Shown here: positions 23,133 through 35,625 of the stretch, in pieces
Numbering within the stretch: position 1 is the stretch's first letter
Layout: each line of letters opens with the position of its first letter
Source of the DNA: Burhinus oedicnemus
Lineage: Eukaryota; Chordata; Aves; Charadriiformes; Burhinidae
NCBI GenBank assembly: GCA_008921705.1
Contig: VFFE01008422.1
Location: forward strand, 929,292 to 993,291
Length of the DNA: 64,000 nucleotides
Direction: 5' to 3'
Position numbers and translations under genes: made by a program
The notes under the pieces: generated by a model
Told to the model about the DNA's origin: nothing
Seen by the model: only the letters and a program-made list of their open reading frames with translations
Database searches by the model: none

Positions 23133-25130
23133 CATAGAATCATAGAATTGTTTAGGTTGGAAAAGACCTTTAAGATCATCTGTTCTAACAATTAACCCTA
23201 CTCTACCAGGTCTGCCACTAAACCATGTCTCTAAGCACCACATCTACATGACTTTTAAACACATCTAGGGATGGTGACTCAACCACCTCCCTGGGCAGCC
23301 TGTTCCAATGTTTGATAACTCTTTCAGTGAAAAATTTTTTCCTAATGTCCAGCCTAAACCTCCCCTGGCGCAACTTGAACCCGTTTCCCCTTGTCCTATC
23401 GGTAGTTACTTGGGAGAAGAGACCAGCGCCCATCTGACTACAACCTCCTTTCAGGTAGTTGTGGAGAGCAATAAGGTCTCCCCTCAGCCTTCTCTTCTGC
23501 AGACTAGACAATCCTAATTCCTTCAGCCGCTCCTCATAAAACATGTTCTCCAGACCCCTCACCAGCTTTGTTGCCCTTCTCTGGACACACTCCAGCACCT
23601 CAATTTCCCTCCTATACTGTGGCACCCAAAACTGAACACAGTACTCAAGCTGCAGCCTCACCAGCGCTGAGTACAGGGGCACGATCACTTCCCTACTCCT
23701 GCTGGCCACACTATTCTTGATACAGACCAAGATGCCGTTGGCCTTCTTGGCTACCTGGGCGCACTGCTGGCTCATGTTCAGCCAGCTGTCCACCAGGACC
23801 CCCAGATCCTTTTCTGCCAGGCAGCTTTCCAGCCACTTCTCCCCAAGCCTGTAGCACTGCCTGGGGTTGTTGTGACCGAAGTGCAGGACCCGGCACTTGG
23901 CCTTGTTAAACCTCACGCAGTTGGCTTCAGCCCATCGATCCAGCCTGTCCAGATCTCTCTGCAGAGCCTTCCTACCCTCCAGCAGATGAACACTCCCGCT
24001 TAATTTGGTGTCATCTGCAAACCTACTGAGGGTGCACTCAATCCCCTCGTCCAGATCATCAATACAGACATTAAACAATGCTGGTCCCAAACCTGAGTCC
24101 TGAGGAACACCACTTGAGACCTGCCGCCAACTGGATTTAACGCCATTCACCACAACTCTCTGGGCTCAGCCATCCAGCCAGTTTTTAATCCAGCAAAGAG
24201 TACTCCTGTCTAAGCCACAGGCTGCCAGCTTCTCCAGCAGAATGCTGTGGGAGACTGTGTCAAAGGCCTTACTAAAGTCCAAGTAGACAACATCCACAGC
24301 CTTTCCTTCATCCACCAGGTGGGTCACCTGATCCTAAAAGGAGATCAGGTTGGCCAAGCAGGACTTGCCTTTCAGGAACCCATGCTGGCTGGGCCTAATC
24401 CCCTGGTTGTCCTTCACATGCTGCGTGAGTGCACTCAGGATGATCCATTCCATGATCTTTCCTGGCACTGAGGTCAGGCTGATGGGCCTGTAGTTGCCTG
24501 GATCCTCCTTCCAGCCCTTCTTGTAGATGGGTGTCACATTGGCAAGCCTCTAGCCACCTGAGACCTCCCCTGTTGACCAAGACTGCTGATAAATGATGGA
24601 GAGTGGCTTGGCAACCTCCTCCACCAGCTCCCTCAGCACACTTGGGTGGATCCCATCTGGGCCCATGGACTTGTGGCTGTCCAGTTGGTGTAGCAGGTCA
24701 CTAACTGCTTCTTCTTGGATTACGGGGGGTTTATTCTGCTCTTCATCCCTGTCTTCCAGCTCAGGGGGCTGAATACCCCGAGGATGACTGGTCTTACTAT
24801 TAAAGACGGAGGCAAAGAAGGCATTAAGTACCTCAGCCTTCTCCCCATCCTTGTTGACAACCTTCCCCTCCACATCCAATAAAGGGCTCTCTTTTTGTTC
24901 TTAATGCATTTGTAAAAAACTTTTTTGTTATCTCTTATGACAGTGGCCAGGTTAAGTTCTAGTTGTTCTTTCGCCTTTTTGATGTTTTTTCTGCATGACC
25001 TAACTTGATCCCTATACTCTTCTTGCGTTGCCTGCCCCTTCTTCTGAATGTGGTAAACTCCTTTTTGCCCTGAGTCACAGCAAGAGCTCCCTGTTCAACC
25101 AGGCCAGTTGTCTTTCCCGTTCAAAAACAC
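23133..25130 (-). mobile_element. CR1 LINE, about 2.0 kb, 5'-truncated
   Basis: Starts with CATAGAATCATAGAATTG (the CR1 3' tail in reverse complement) and runs through the 3' UTR, the whole RT and the linker between endonuclease and RT. It ends near 25130, in the segment resembling QLAWLNRELL upstream of the RT. The endonuclease domain and ORF1 are missing. Its RT is among the best preserved in the window. Confidence 0.95.
23218..24900 (-). pseudogene. CR1 ORF2 RT, one frame with three nonsense codons
   Basis: The minus-strand frames at 24879-24550, 24537-24334 and 24153-23218 are in the same phase, so the RT is continuous except for in-frame stops near 24550, 24334 and 24166. Seen in order: the N-terminal block with KSMGPDGIHPSVLREL, NYRPISLTSVPGKIMEWI, SQHGFLKGKSCLANL, motif [12 protein letters not shown] (between the second and third stops), motif [17 protein letters not shown] (the usual GSVLGP is changed to DSGLGP), and motif [10 protein letters not shown] with both aspartates. 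The end is ...RDMV. The lack of frameshifts over about 1.66 kb suggests a comparatively young copy. The three stops rule out a full product. Confidence 0.9.
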
Positions 25131-26849
25131 ACCTCAAACAGTCACTGCAATTAGCAGGATGCTGATACAGGAAATAATTGTCCATGTCCTGCAGAATACC
25201 TCATTCTACTGAGTGCCAGGTAGCACTTGTTTTCAGTAAAGGTTTTAATGACCAGGTCATCTCTCAGTTAAAAGATTTCAGACATGGGCATTTCACAGTC
25301 TTTAGCAGCAGGGATACAGTTTTATCCATAATATAAAGAGGCATTCCAGAGAGATAGAGAAAGAGAACTCTGCTATTAAGTGGCCCCGTGTTTCTGAGAG
25401 TAAATTAAATGGCTAAATTTACTGCTTAAGAGACATTTACTGTTCCTTAGCAGCCATGATAAAATTTTGGTGACAAATTTTCATTGTGCTCATCCACCCA
25501 CAGTGGTCTGGTTTTATCATTTCAAAGTCTTCGTCTTCTACTGTACACACAGGTGATCCCATTAACCTCAATGGGATGAGAACCCACAACAGAGTGTCTA
25601 GAGGTGGAAACCTCTAAAACATGGAGGTACAGGGGCTGAACAGAAAAACATGCTGAATTCTGGAATGAATCAAGTGTGCTGAGTTCTAAACCAACAAACT
25701 GCAGCTTCAGGCAGGAAGCAGCCCCTTTTAGTCTGTGCCTGTACTACTATAGCAGCAGACTCCACTTTGCAGTATATGACTATTCTGCAAAGAACTCAGT
25801 TATTTTGTCAGCCTCTCACAGTGCCTTTAGAAGCACATGAACTGACAGCTCTCCAGTGTACAACTTCTGTGCACTGTCCTCGCTTCCATTTCATTCATTC
25901 ATTCACATCTGTGCAGTATTAAAACACATTGTGTACCATATGTTAGTCAATGGTCCTGTATTTTTACCAGATTTCTTCTATAAACTATGAGCCCTTCCCC
26001 TTCTGAAGGATTCATGTCCTTAGCTTGTATTTCTGAGTGCATGTCCCTGAAGTTTCTTACCACTGATTTGAGCACAATGGAATGTCAGTATTCGGGTGGC
26101 CCTGTTGGCAGTGCAGAGTCCTTGTAATCTCTGGGTGGTCAACTCTGTGCCAGATTTCTTACCTGTGATGAAAACGCTGATTTGCTCCAGAAGAACAGAC
26201 AACACAGAAGTCATATGAAAGGGATTCTGCTGGGAACAATTTTGCTCAGAACTGTGGTCCTACAAAATACTTTTTCCTAATATGTAAAACTCCTAAGCAT
26301 ACTTCCAAGATTTTTCCCCACTGTTTCTCTAAATATCTTTTGTCCACTTACAAATAACAGCAACATAAAACCAAATTTTCTGCAGCAGAGACAAACCCAG
26401 TACTGTTGGATTTCACGTATAGTTGAAGACTTAAAAAATAAAACAAACTCTGGTATTGGAAACAATGTATTGACCAGACTCCTCTTATTGTCCACATCAA
26501 GAGGTGGCATCCTTTTTCCCAGGGCAGACATTACCCTTTATGAAGGCAGGAAGGATAGTCACGTGCCCTAACATCTCCACCAAATCGCATGAGCAATGAT
26601 GTAACCAAAACACTAGCATTCCTGATTATGTGCTGGGTGCACACACACACACACAGAGACATTGTCATTAGCTATGGAGAAGCAACATGCTTGCCCCTAT
26701 TTCATGGTGAGATATGCAGATAGCCCTCATACCATGGCCAGCTAAGTACCCCACCCAGAATATTCCTCTGGCTGGTCTCAAAGTGGCTGAGCTGTTTTAG
26801 TACCTAGTGGCTGCTTGGCAGACTGCAGGTTGTGAGGAGACCAGTGGGA
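25131..26849. other. Unique sequence with a CA microsatellite
   Basis: No coding region recognised. A (CA)n run lies at 26640-26655. Confidence 0.5.
26640..26655 (+). repeat. (CA)n microsatellite
   Basis: Eight uninterrupted CA units followed by GAGACA. Confidence 0.85.
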
Positions 26850-28425
26850 AAGTGAAGAGCAAGAAAACTTACCCCTTGTAGAGGAGGACCAAGCCAGGAA
26901 ACATTTCAACAACCTGGACATACAGAAGTCCATGGGACCTGGTAGGATGCACCAATGGGTGCTGAGGAAACTGGCCAATGCCATTGTGAAACTCTCTCAA
27001 TCATCTTTGAAAGATCACGGCAATTAGGGGGGCAAAAGGTGCTCCTAAGGACTGAAAGAAAGCTAATGTCGCTCCTATCTACAAAAAGAGGAAGGAGGAG
27101 GATTTGGGGAACTACATGCTTATCAGCCTCACCTTTGCTTCTGGGAAGGTGATGGACAAAATAATCCAAACATGTAAAGGACAAGAAGGTTATTTGGAGT
27201 AGTCAGCATAGATTTATGAAGGGGAAATCATTCCTGAGCAATCTGACAGCCTCTATGATGAGATGAGTGGCCTGGTGCATGACAGGAGAGCAGGAGAGGT
27301 TGTTTTATCTTAACTTTAGCAGGGCTTTCCACACTGTCTCCCACCACACCATCCTAGACAAATTGATGAAGTACTGACTAGATAAGTCAAAAGTGAGGCA
27401 GAGTGAAACCTGGCAGAACTGCCAGGCCCAAAGGGCTGTGATCAGTGTCACAAAGTCCAGCTGAAGGACAGTCATCAGTAGTGTACCCCAGGCACTGATA
27501 CTGCGACCAACACTGTTTAAACTTGCCATTAACGATGGGACTGAGCACACTCTCAGCAAGCTTGCATGTGATACAAAACTCGGAGGAATAGTTAATATAC
27601 CAGATGTGTGCTGCCATTCAGAGGGACTTCACAAGAAATGGGCAAAAGGAAACCTCACTAAGTTCAGCAAAGGGAAATTCAAAGTCCTGCCCCTCAGCAG
27701 GAATAACCGCAGGCACCAGTATACACTGAGGGCTGGCCAGCTGGCCAGCAGCTCTGTAGAGAAGGATCTCAGGGTCCTAGTTGAACATGAGTCAGCAATG
27801 CACTCTTATGCAAAGAAGGGCAGCAGCTTCCTGGGCTGCACTAGAAAAACCTTTGCCACCAGGTCAAGCAAGTGATCCCTCCTCTCTTCTCAGAACTGTA
27901 CACCTGTAGTGCTGAGTCCAGTTTTTGGCTCCCCAATACAAGGGAGACATGGAGATACTGGAGTGAGTCCAGTGCTGTGCCACAAAAGTGTTGAGGGGAC
28001 TGAAGCATCTTTCATAGAAGGTGAGGCTGAGGGAGCTGGGTCTTGTTTAGCATGGAGAAGAGAAACCTCAGGAGGATCTTGTACATTTGTAAAAATACTT
28101 GACAGGAGAGTGTAAGGATGATAAAGCCAAACTCTTCTCAGCAGTGTGCAGTGATAGGACTAGAAACAATGAGAATAATCTGAAATACAGGAAATTACAC
28201 ACAATGTAAGAAAAAACTTTTTTTATGGTAAGGGTGATCAAACACTGGCACAGGTTGCCCAGAGAGGGTGTGGAGTCCCCATCCTTGGAGATATTGAAAA
28301 CTCAACTGGAGATGGCCTGGGCAACCTGCCTCAGTTGACCCTTTCCTTGTCTGGAGGGTTGCAGTAGACGATCTCCAGAGGTGCCTTCCAGCCTCAGTGA
28401 CTTCACATTTCTATTCTATGCTTCT
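26850..28425 (+). mobile_element. CR1 LINE, heavily decayed, plus strand, about 1.6 kb
   Basis: Read rightward, pieces of the RT appear in order but in changing frames: KHFNNLDIQKSMGPG near 26905, LNFSRAFHTVSHHTIL (motif A with D changed to N) near 27310, a GQQLASSSVEKDLRVLVEHES-like part near 27740, and a 3' UTR ending TTCTATTCTATGCTTC at about 28420. Motif A has lost its aspartate, and motif C reads CDTKLGG without a clean FADD. Numerous stops and indels make it the most decayed long CR1 here. Confidence 0.85.
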
Positions 28426-31400
28426 TACACCTATGCAGGATAGGACTTACAGCACTGCCAAAGCATGTGACAGGAAAAAGGGTTGGGAGCTGAGGAGAAA
28501 GAAAGTGGCAGGATGGACATTGCATTACCAGTCTGATAAGCCTTCACAAATAAAAGTGTCAGTCTGGAGGCCCAGGAGCAGCAAAGGTTCTGCTAGACCA
28601 GAACTTCTCCACCTTTCTCTAAATCCAGCTTTAAAGTGACATGGTAAACAAAGATGAAAATATATAGTATTTTTATCCAGTTGAACAGTTCAAAGTTATT
28701 TTCACATGTGAACAAATATGTTCTTTTAAACTGCACAAAGGATCCTGATTTTCTGCTTTCTTGACCATTCCAAAGTCACTTTTATCATTCACAAAATCAA
28801 GTGTATTGTTTTTCCAAATTTCTGCAAGTCCAAGATTATGGTCAGCTTTTACTTAGTAATAATATGATTTTACTTGAGACTTTCTCATTAGTTTTATGCA
28901 TAATTCAGCACAGGGTTAAAAAATATCAAAGGACTAAATTGAAAAGAGTATTTGGTATGGACTGGTGCACAGCATAGCAGAGAGGGGATGCACTTCTGTG
29001 TCTCTGACTTATTCTGAAAGCACAAAAGGAGAGCTCTGGGTCCTCCAGCTGTGATGAAATACTAAAAAGCTCAGAAAACCATTTCTTGTCAATGCTTGGT
29101 AAGATGCAGAGATGTTTCTAATGTCATGCAGACATCAGGAGCAAAAGGCAGTTCACGCAGATATGAGACAGGCAAAAAACCTCCAAGGAAGCAGATTTTT
29201 TGAGCAAGCAACAGCCAGATCTTACTTTATTTTTTTCTCTGTTTTGCTGTTTCTGAATAAGAGCATATTTTTGAGTGATGTTTCATGAATTATAAGTGAT
29301 ACTCATTTCAACTTATGCTGTAGTTACTTAAGTGCCATCATAGTTTAAGGGGTTCCTCACGGGCTTAAATTTACAGACGGAAGAAATCCTATTTTGCATG
29401 TGCATAAAATTACTCAATCTGTGAACATTCACAGGGTAGTGCCTAAGTTGGTGGGAGGCTTCTTATAACAGACTTGACTTCGATATCTCTCTGCAGTTCT
29501 AACACGTTTTCTTCTTATAGAAGAAACTATTACATTTAGAAATCATACTTAAAGTGTTTTTCTGGAACAATCTACATTTTATAAAACAAAAGTGAAGCAC
29601 GGTTTCGAAGTTGACTAATTATCTGAAACATCAGCACTCAAACTGGTTTGGGAAACAGCGAAGGATGAAACTTTTCTGTTGTTAACATGAACTTGAAAAT
29701 ACATACATACACACTACTATTTACTGGAGAAAACTTATTGAGAGAGCAGATACAAGAAATGTATTTTGGAAAAACAAGGTATTCAAGATACAACCAGCAT
29801 TCCAGAACAGCACTGCTATTCACAATAAAAGAGATCTTTACAGAAACTCAGCTCAAGTACCAGAAGCAATATCCACCTCTACAATACCTCTAACACATTT
29901 CTGTATCCCATCATGAAGTCATAATTCCTTTTTGGTATGAACTGCAATCTCTACTTAATACACCAGGATAATGTTCTGTGAAACCTACCTCCCACACCTG
30001 AAATTTGGGCTACAATTCAAACACAAACCTCTTCCCACTTCTCTTGTCTGTACATAAGCAAAGAATGATTTAACTTCTCACATCCATGCTTTCCTAAGTC
30101 TATCTCACACCAACCATTACATTACACATAAAATCTTCTTATACCATACCCATAATACACCAAATAATAAACAGAATTCGGAATATCTGTTCATGCAATA
30201 GCTGAGCCATACCAGAGACTCACACCTACTCCCATCCCCGTAAGTGTTTAGGAGCTTCTCTAGACTTAGAGATAACAACTACAGATCCCAAAGTGCTATC
30301 ACAGTTCTTATCTGCAGTCCTGAAGGACTCTGTTACCCTAGATACTCACTCTGCGGATCAGATGGACACATACACATGACGCCTACCTACATCAGTGTTG
30401 GAGGAGGGCATAGTTAGTCATTTTTCTGTTGTGTTTTATTCCTTTGGAGGCTGCTGCTAGTTGACTTGCATTACAGATATTTCCATACAGGTCTCAAAGG
30501 TGGAGAATTATCCAGGTTATATGGCCAGATTAGCCCTGTTCGCAAATTCTGAAACATTCCCATTCATAACTTTTCACCTTTTGTTCTGTAAAAACTCAGA
30601 TTAAGAATAGTTTTATTTATAAATCATAACACTGATTTTCTTTCTTTCTTTACCAAAACAAGTTGTATTTACATTTTTACCTATCACTTACCTAAGATGT
30701 AACCTGGAAGCAATACTGAAATTTTGCAAGATGTATTACCTAAAAACTAGTGCATTTAAGGTATGACATGTCCTGCCTAAAAGGCAAGAAAATGTGAAAA
30801 CAGACTAGGTATGCTCTACTCCAAATTATTTTTTGCCATTTCCTATAGTATACACAACATCACCATCGGATGCAAGGAAATATAAATTGGAACAGAGATT
30901 GCCTCTGGCCTGAGAGCTCTCAAGGGTTTATGTAACCCCTTAAATCGGAATGACTGAAAGCATTAGAGGCTCAGGTCCATGCATTTTGCTGTTTCAATAC
31001 TTCTAACAGGGATAATATCCTGTTCATTAAATGAAGAGCACTTCACGAAGAGTAAGCATTAAGTATTGGAGCATCTGGGTTAAAGCTTCTGTGATTTTTT
31101 CAAATGGTATTATCGGTACTTCTCCTGGTCACAGCATCACTTCCTTCTTCCTATAATATGGGGAGATTTCAGCTGGAAAATGTTGCTGTAATACAATGAC
31201 TTGGGCTTTTCACTGGACAGCAGAATTTGAGCTAGAAAGAAAGTCTCTGTTTCACCTTTTGTGGTAAAATATCCATTCAGCAAGCAGATGAGTACTCTTC
31301 ATTTCTTCCACATTACATCAAAACGATGTTAGGACCTAAAGCAATCACACTGCAAGGGTGTTGACAGTGCCTCAGCATCTTAAAGTAGGTAAGAATCACT

Positions 31401-34400
31401 GGAAGAAGACAAGGGCAAGGGACAAGCATCCCTAGAAAATGTTGATGTCTATATCACATATTCCCAAAGGTGCTGACAGTACATGCTATGAAGAGCAAAA
31501 AGAGAAAACAAGATAGCAGTGCTCTCTATCCATCTTAGATATCCAACTGGGAATTTGCGCAGGGTGGAGGTTCACAAGAACAAGCTGAATGTGAAGGACA
31601 CGATGTGAGAGTGCTGGATGCATGTTTGGTGGGTGAGCCAGGTCAGTGGCAGCAGCTGACATCCCTACCTGTCAGCATCACCCCACTCCTGAGGCTGCTG
31701 ACACACTGCAGCAGTGGCAGAACAGCTCACACCTCAGAATCTGAGCTTTGCAGTCCAGCGCTCAGCAGATTCATAGCAACTGAGATTAAAGCCAGTATCT
31801 CATAACATGCTGTGTTATGAGTGCAGCACTTTCAGAGCTGACTCATGTCATCTGTCTCTCTTCTGGGGGTGGTCAGAGGAGGGCAGGGAGATCTGGTGCC
31901 TATAGCTATTCAGCTCCTGGCTCCATGCCTTTATGCAGTGCAACCAAAGGAGTTTATCTGAAACTCTAACAACGGTTCAAATTGCTGTGACTCTGGATAG
32001 TGCGAAGAGCCACACGCACATACAAATACATATGAAGATGTTAGAACATCATCAGCATGTACATACTGATATCCTAAAACGGTTCTGAAAAAAAACCTCG
32101 TCCATGTGTGATGTACTTTAGAAGGTGAAATCTCTCACTCAGCTCTCTGTAAAAAGGTCATAAGTTCTTGTGAAACAGGATACTTTGTACAAACAACGCA
32201 TGCCTTGCTAATGAATATACCCTGGAAGAAGAACAGAAGGCAGATAAAAGGGGGCGCCGAAAACCACCAAGAACTGGACAACTGCTAAAAGAAGCATAAA
32301 GTCAAAAAAGATCTGGAGTAACTGGGGGAAAGGTAAAGGTAGCAGGTGTAGATGGGCTGAAATGCATACAGAAGGGCAAAATGGAAAAAAGACTAAACCT
32401 GAAATGACAGACATAGGCTTTTTGTTCTGCTTTATGGACTTAAATATAGTAAATCAATTACAGTTATACTCACTTTGGGGTTTAAATAATATAACGTGCC
32501 TTAATACAACTGTGAGTCTCAAACCTTTACATCATCATGTTTAATTCTTCAAGAACTGAATACTGATTTCCTCACTGAGGAAAACTGAAGGTAATTTGGA
32601 TTTCCTAGTTTGACCACATGCATGCAGCAGGCAAGGGGGTGAGTTAGAAATCCTTGACAGCTTTTCATTGCAAGGATGGCCCTGGTGATGTCTACTGCTG
32701 TTTTCTGTCAAATGTTCATTTTTCAATGTGATTTAGAGAGATATGAGGAGCTGTTCACATCCTCATATGAACACAGCAATTGTGTCTTTTCTGAAGATCC
32801 TAATACACCCGATCTATGAATGACAAAGAACATCATAGACTACCATTCTTAGCTGGAGGGGAGGATGTTTTTCAGATTGAGCCCTTGCTCATTATCCACC
32901 AACTGAATTCACCCTCTGTAAGCCAGATTACTGAACACTGCCCCTTAACATTTATGATACTTCAACATACGCTCAAAACAAGGAATTTACACGACCACAC
33001 CAAAATCTGCTTTGACGCAGTTCTCTGCCCAACTCTGCCTACACACAGGCTGCTGCTGCTGCACAGCCATACCACTTGGAGCTTCTGGTGTAACATACCA
33101 TCCAGCTAACATCCCTGCATTATTATTTTATTATTATTATTACAGAACATCATCAATGCTCTACTAACTTTCAAAAGTCCTAAATGGGCACCTTGAAACT
33201 GGAATCACAAAAAAAATTTAATATCTTTGACATTCCTAAGTGCAGGCACACTTCAGGAATTTGTAAAAGAGGATGCCAGCAATTTGAAAAAGCGTGGCTC
33301 TGTATTTGCTAAGTTGCAGCTAGGCACAGGCAAATAAAACTATTACAGGCTTCTTCAATACACCTCTGTAAGAACTACCTCCCTCTTTGCCTACTTCAGC
33401 CAGCTAGATTTTTGTCTTATCCAGCACAACTAGCCAAGATACATACACTGCACTTAACCTTATTCTCTGCCTCCTACCTGCACAGCTAAATTCAGAGGGC
33501 ATGGTTATAGCTGCTGCTGCTGTCTCTACATTTATGAGGATGATCAAGGCGGATGAGCTCATAGTCTCTTTCAGAAGCAATAGCTCCCTTTCACATCCTT
33601 CCCACTGGCATCAGAAGCAGGAAGCCTAGTTTCTGAGCTCTCAGCTGGCCATTTGTCCCAGGCACTTGTTTTGGTTTTGTTTGGTCAAAGTGGGATGGAA
33701 GAGAGAAAAGAAAAGCCATGTAGCTGCAGCTTATCAAGTGAGCAAGGGCACATTGAGTGCCCCAAGTGCTGCTTGTGAAGGAAAGAAGGGCAAAACAAGG
33801 CAATGGCCTTTCCACTCTTCCTCTGCTGTTCAATGCCTTTGTTTTTTTTCTAAGCAGCTGCCCTTTTGTGCAGGTATTAATGCTATCCACATTCAGCAAG
33901 TAACTGGCTGGCACAGAAAACTGAGTAAGTACAAAGTTAACTCATCTGAGCAATGCCAACAGCCCCAGCAGATTCAATGAAGGTATTCAGGCATTTAAGA
34001 TATTAATGTAACTATTTGTCATGAAACTTAAACTGAGTTTGGTTTGAAATTTGTTGCAGCAGTGCCTCGGCATGTATCTCAGACTTAAAGAAAAATTAAA
34101 CCAGCAGGAGACAGTTAAAAAGTGCGAACAACTTCATGTTGCCAAACAAGTATCTTTTAAATACCTCTTTGCTCACAACACATATGCTTAAAATGTATCC
34201 AGATTTACAATATCTTTGTCAAGCCTTAAAAGATGTTTCCTCTTTACCAAACAAAATTCACTTCTTGTAACAGCAGTTCGTTTTGTTAGTGTAATGTAAT
34301 CCCATAGCAGAAAAAATACCTTATCAGGTAACATGCTCATGATCAATAAACGTGAAAGGAACATTCTGCCTAATATCAAGATTCAGACCAGCACAAGGTT

Positions 34401-35271
34401 ACTCCAGCTGTACAGATAATTACAGGCTGTGCAAAATTTGCACATAGTAGCTATCAGAGGAATTACACCCGCCAGAATGCACACAGGCAGACATTTCTGT
34501 TAGGGCTTTCATTACTTGAGCATTCTTTCTATAGAATAAGTTCTTACTGCAACACTTCTGGCATAAAGGAAAAGCTGCTACCTTTTATCCTATTAAACTG
34601 TTCTCCAACATGCTATTATCACTACATTATTATTTTATGCTCCTCTAATGTGTTTTCATATCCAAAATATTTTAAAAGATTAACAAAAACTCTGCCCAAA
34701 GAAAAATCACATATCCCTAAAACATTTCTGAGCAAACCTAGAAATGAATACCAAAAGTTGGCAAAAATCAAGAAGGAAGAGTACAATTCTCCAAATAAGT
34801 AAGAACAAATACCTTGCTGTTTTACAACTGCTTGGAGATTAATAAAAGTTTTGCAAAAAATAAGGGGATGTTCTGGCCACGCAAAAGCCTGGGAACTCCA
34901 CTGGGGTCAAAAATTTACCCAGCAGTGGTAAATTGGCTGTTTTCTTCATTGGATCAAACCAATGGCAACACCCTATCTGCAGCATCAGTTAAGCATTGAT
35001 CCAAACTTATTGTTTTTATCTCCTTTTACAGCACTAAGCTATGTCAGTTTGCAAGCTCTGCCATGCATCTATTTCAATACCTCAGCACTGCTTAGGTTGG
35101 TTGATCTGAGTTGATCTCAGATTATCAGGCAGTACTTCACAGTCTCTTAACAGCAAGCTGCTCTGGCCTGCTCCAAGAGCCATTTGGAGTGTTATTTGTA
35201 AATTGCATGCCTGTTCACATGGCAGCACATGAAGGAATAAACAAGTGTTCATTTTTTGCCAGATTTCTTTT
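28426..35271. other. Unique sequence, about 6.8 kb, no gene recognised
   Basis: No CR1 or LTR seen. A TTA microsatellite lies at 33118-33143. A 24-nt interval (30692-30715) is framed by a good minus-strand acceptor and donor, but it is too short to judge. Overlapping frames on both strands near 33.6-33.9 kb have no recognisable motif. Confidence 0.5.
33118..33143 (+). repeat. (TTA)n microsatellite
   Basis: CATTATTATTTTATTATTATTATTAC with one extra T interruption. Confidence 0.8.
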
Positions 35272-35580
35272 CATAGAATCATAGAATGGTTTAGGTTGGA
35301 AGGGACCTTAAAGATCATCTAGTTCCAACCCCCTTGCCATGGGAAAGGACATCTCCTACTAGACCAGGTTGCTCAGAGCCTCATCCAGACTGGCTTTGAA
35401 CACTTCCAAGGATGCGGCCTCCACAACTTCCCTGGGCAACCTGTTCCACTGCCTCACCACCCTCAGAGTGAAAAATTTCTTCCTGAGATCTAATCTAAAT
35501 CTACCCTCTTCCAGTCTGAAGCCATTACCCCTCGTCCTGTCACTACACGCCCTTGTAAAAAGTCCCTCTCCAGCTTTCAA
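35272..35580 (-). mobile_element. CR1 LINE, short 3' copy, about 310 bp
   Basis: Begins CATAGAATCATAGAATGG in reverse complement and keeps only the 3' UTR and the last 73 codons of RT on the minus strand, including [21 protein letters not shown] and NRLPREVVE, ending ALSNLV at 35359. The retained coding part is unbroken. Typical strongly 5'-truncated insertion. Confidence 0.92.
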
Positions 35581-35625
35581 TTGTTTTTAAATTGTTTTAA
35601 TTGCTTTTAAATTGTTTGAATTGCA
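35581..35625 (+). repeat. AT-rich tandem repeat at a CR1 5' junction
   Basis: Two imperfect units of about 20 bp built on TTTTAAATTGTTTNAATTGC directly abut the truncated 5' end of the CR1 at 35272-35580. Confidence 0.7.

Noticed and set aside
30692..30715. 24-nt possible microexon on the minus strand
   Set aside because: Splice-like ends alone occur often by chance in AT-rich DNA; cannot be judged at 24 nt.
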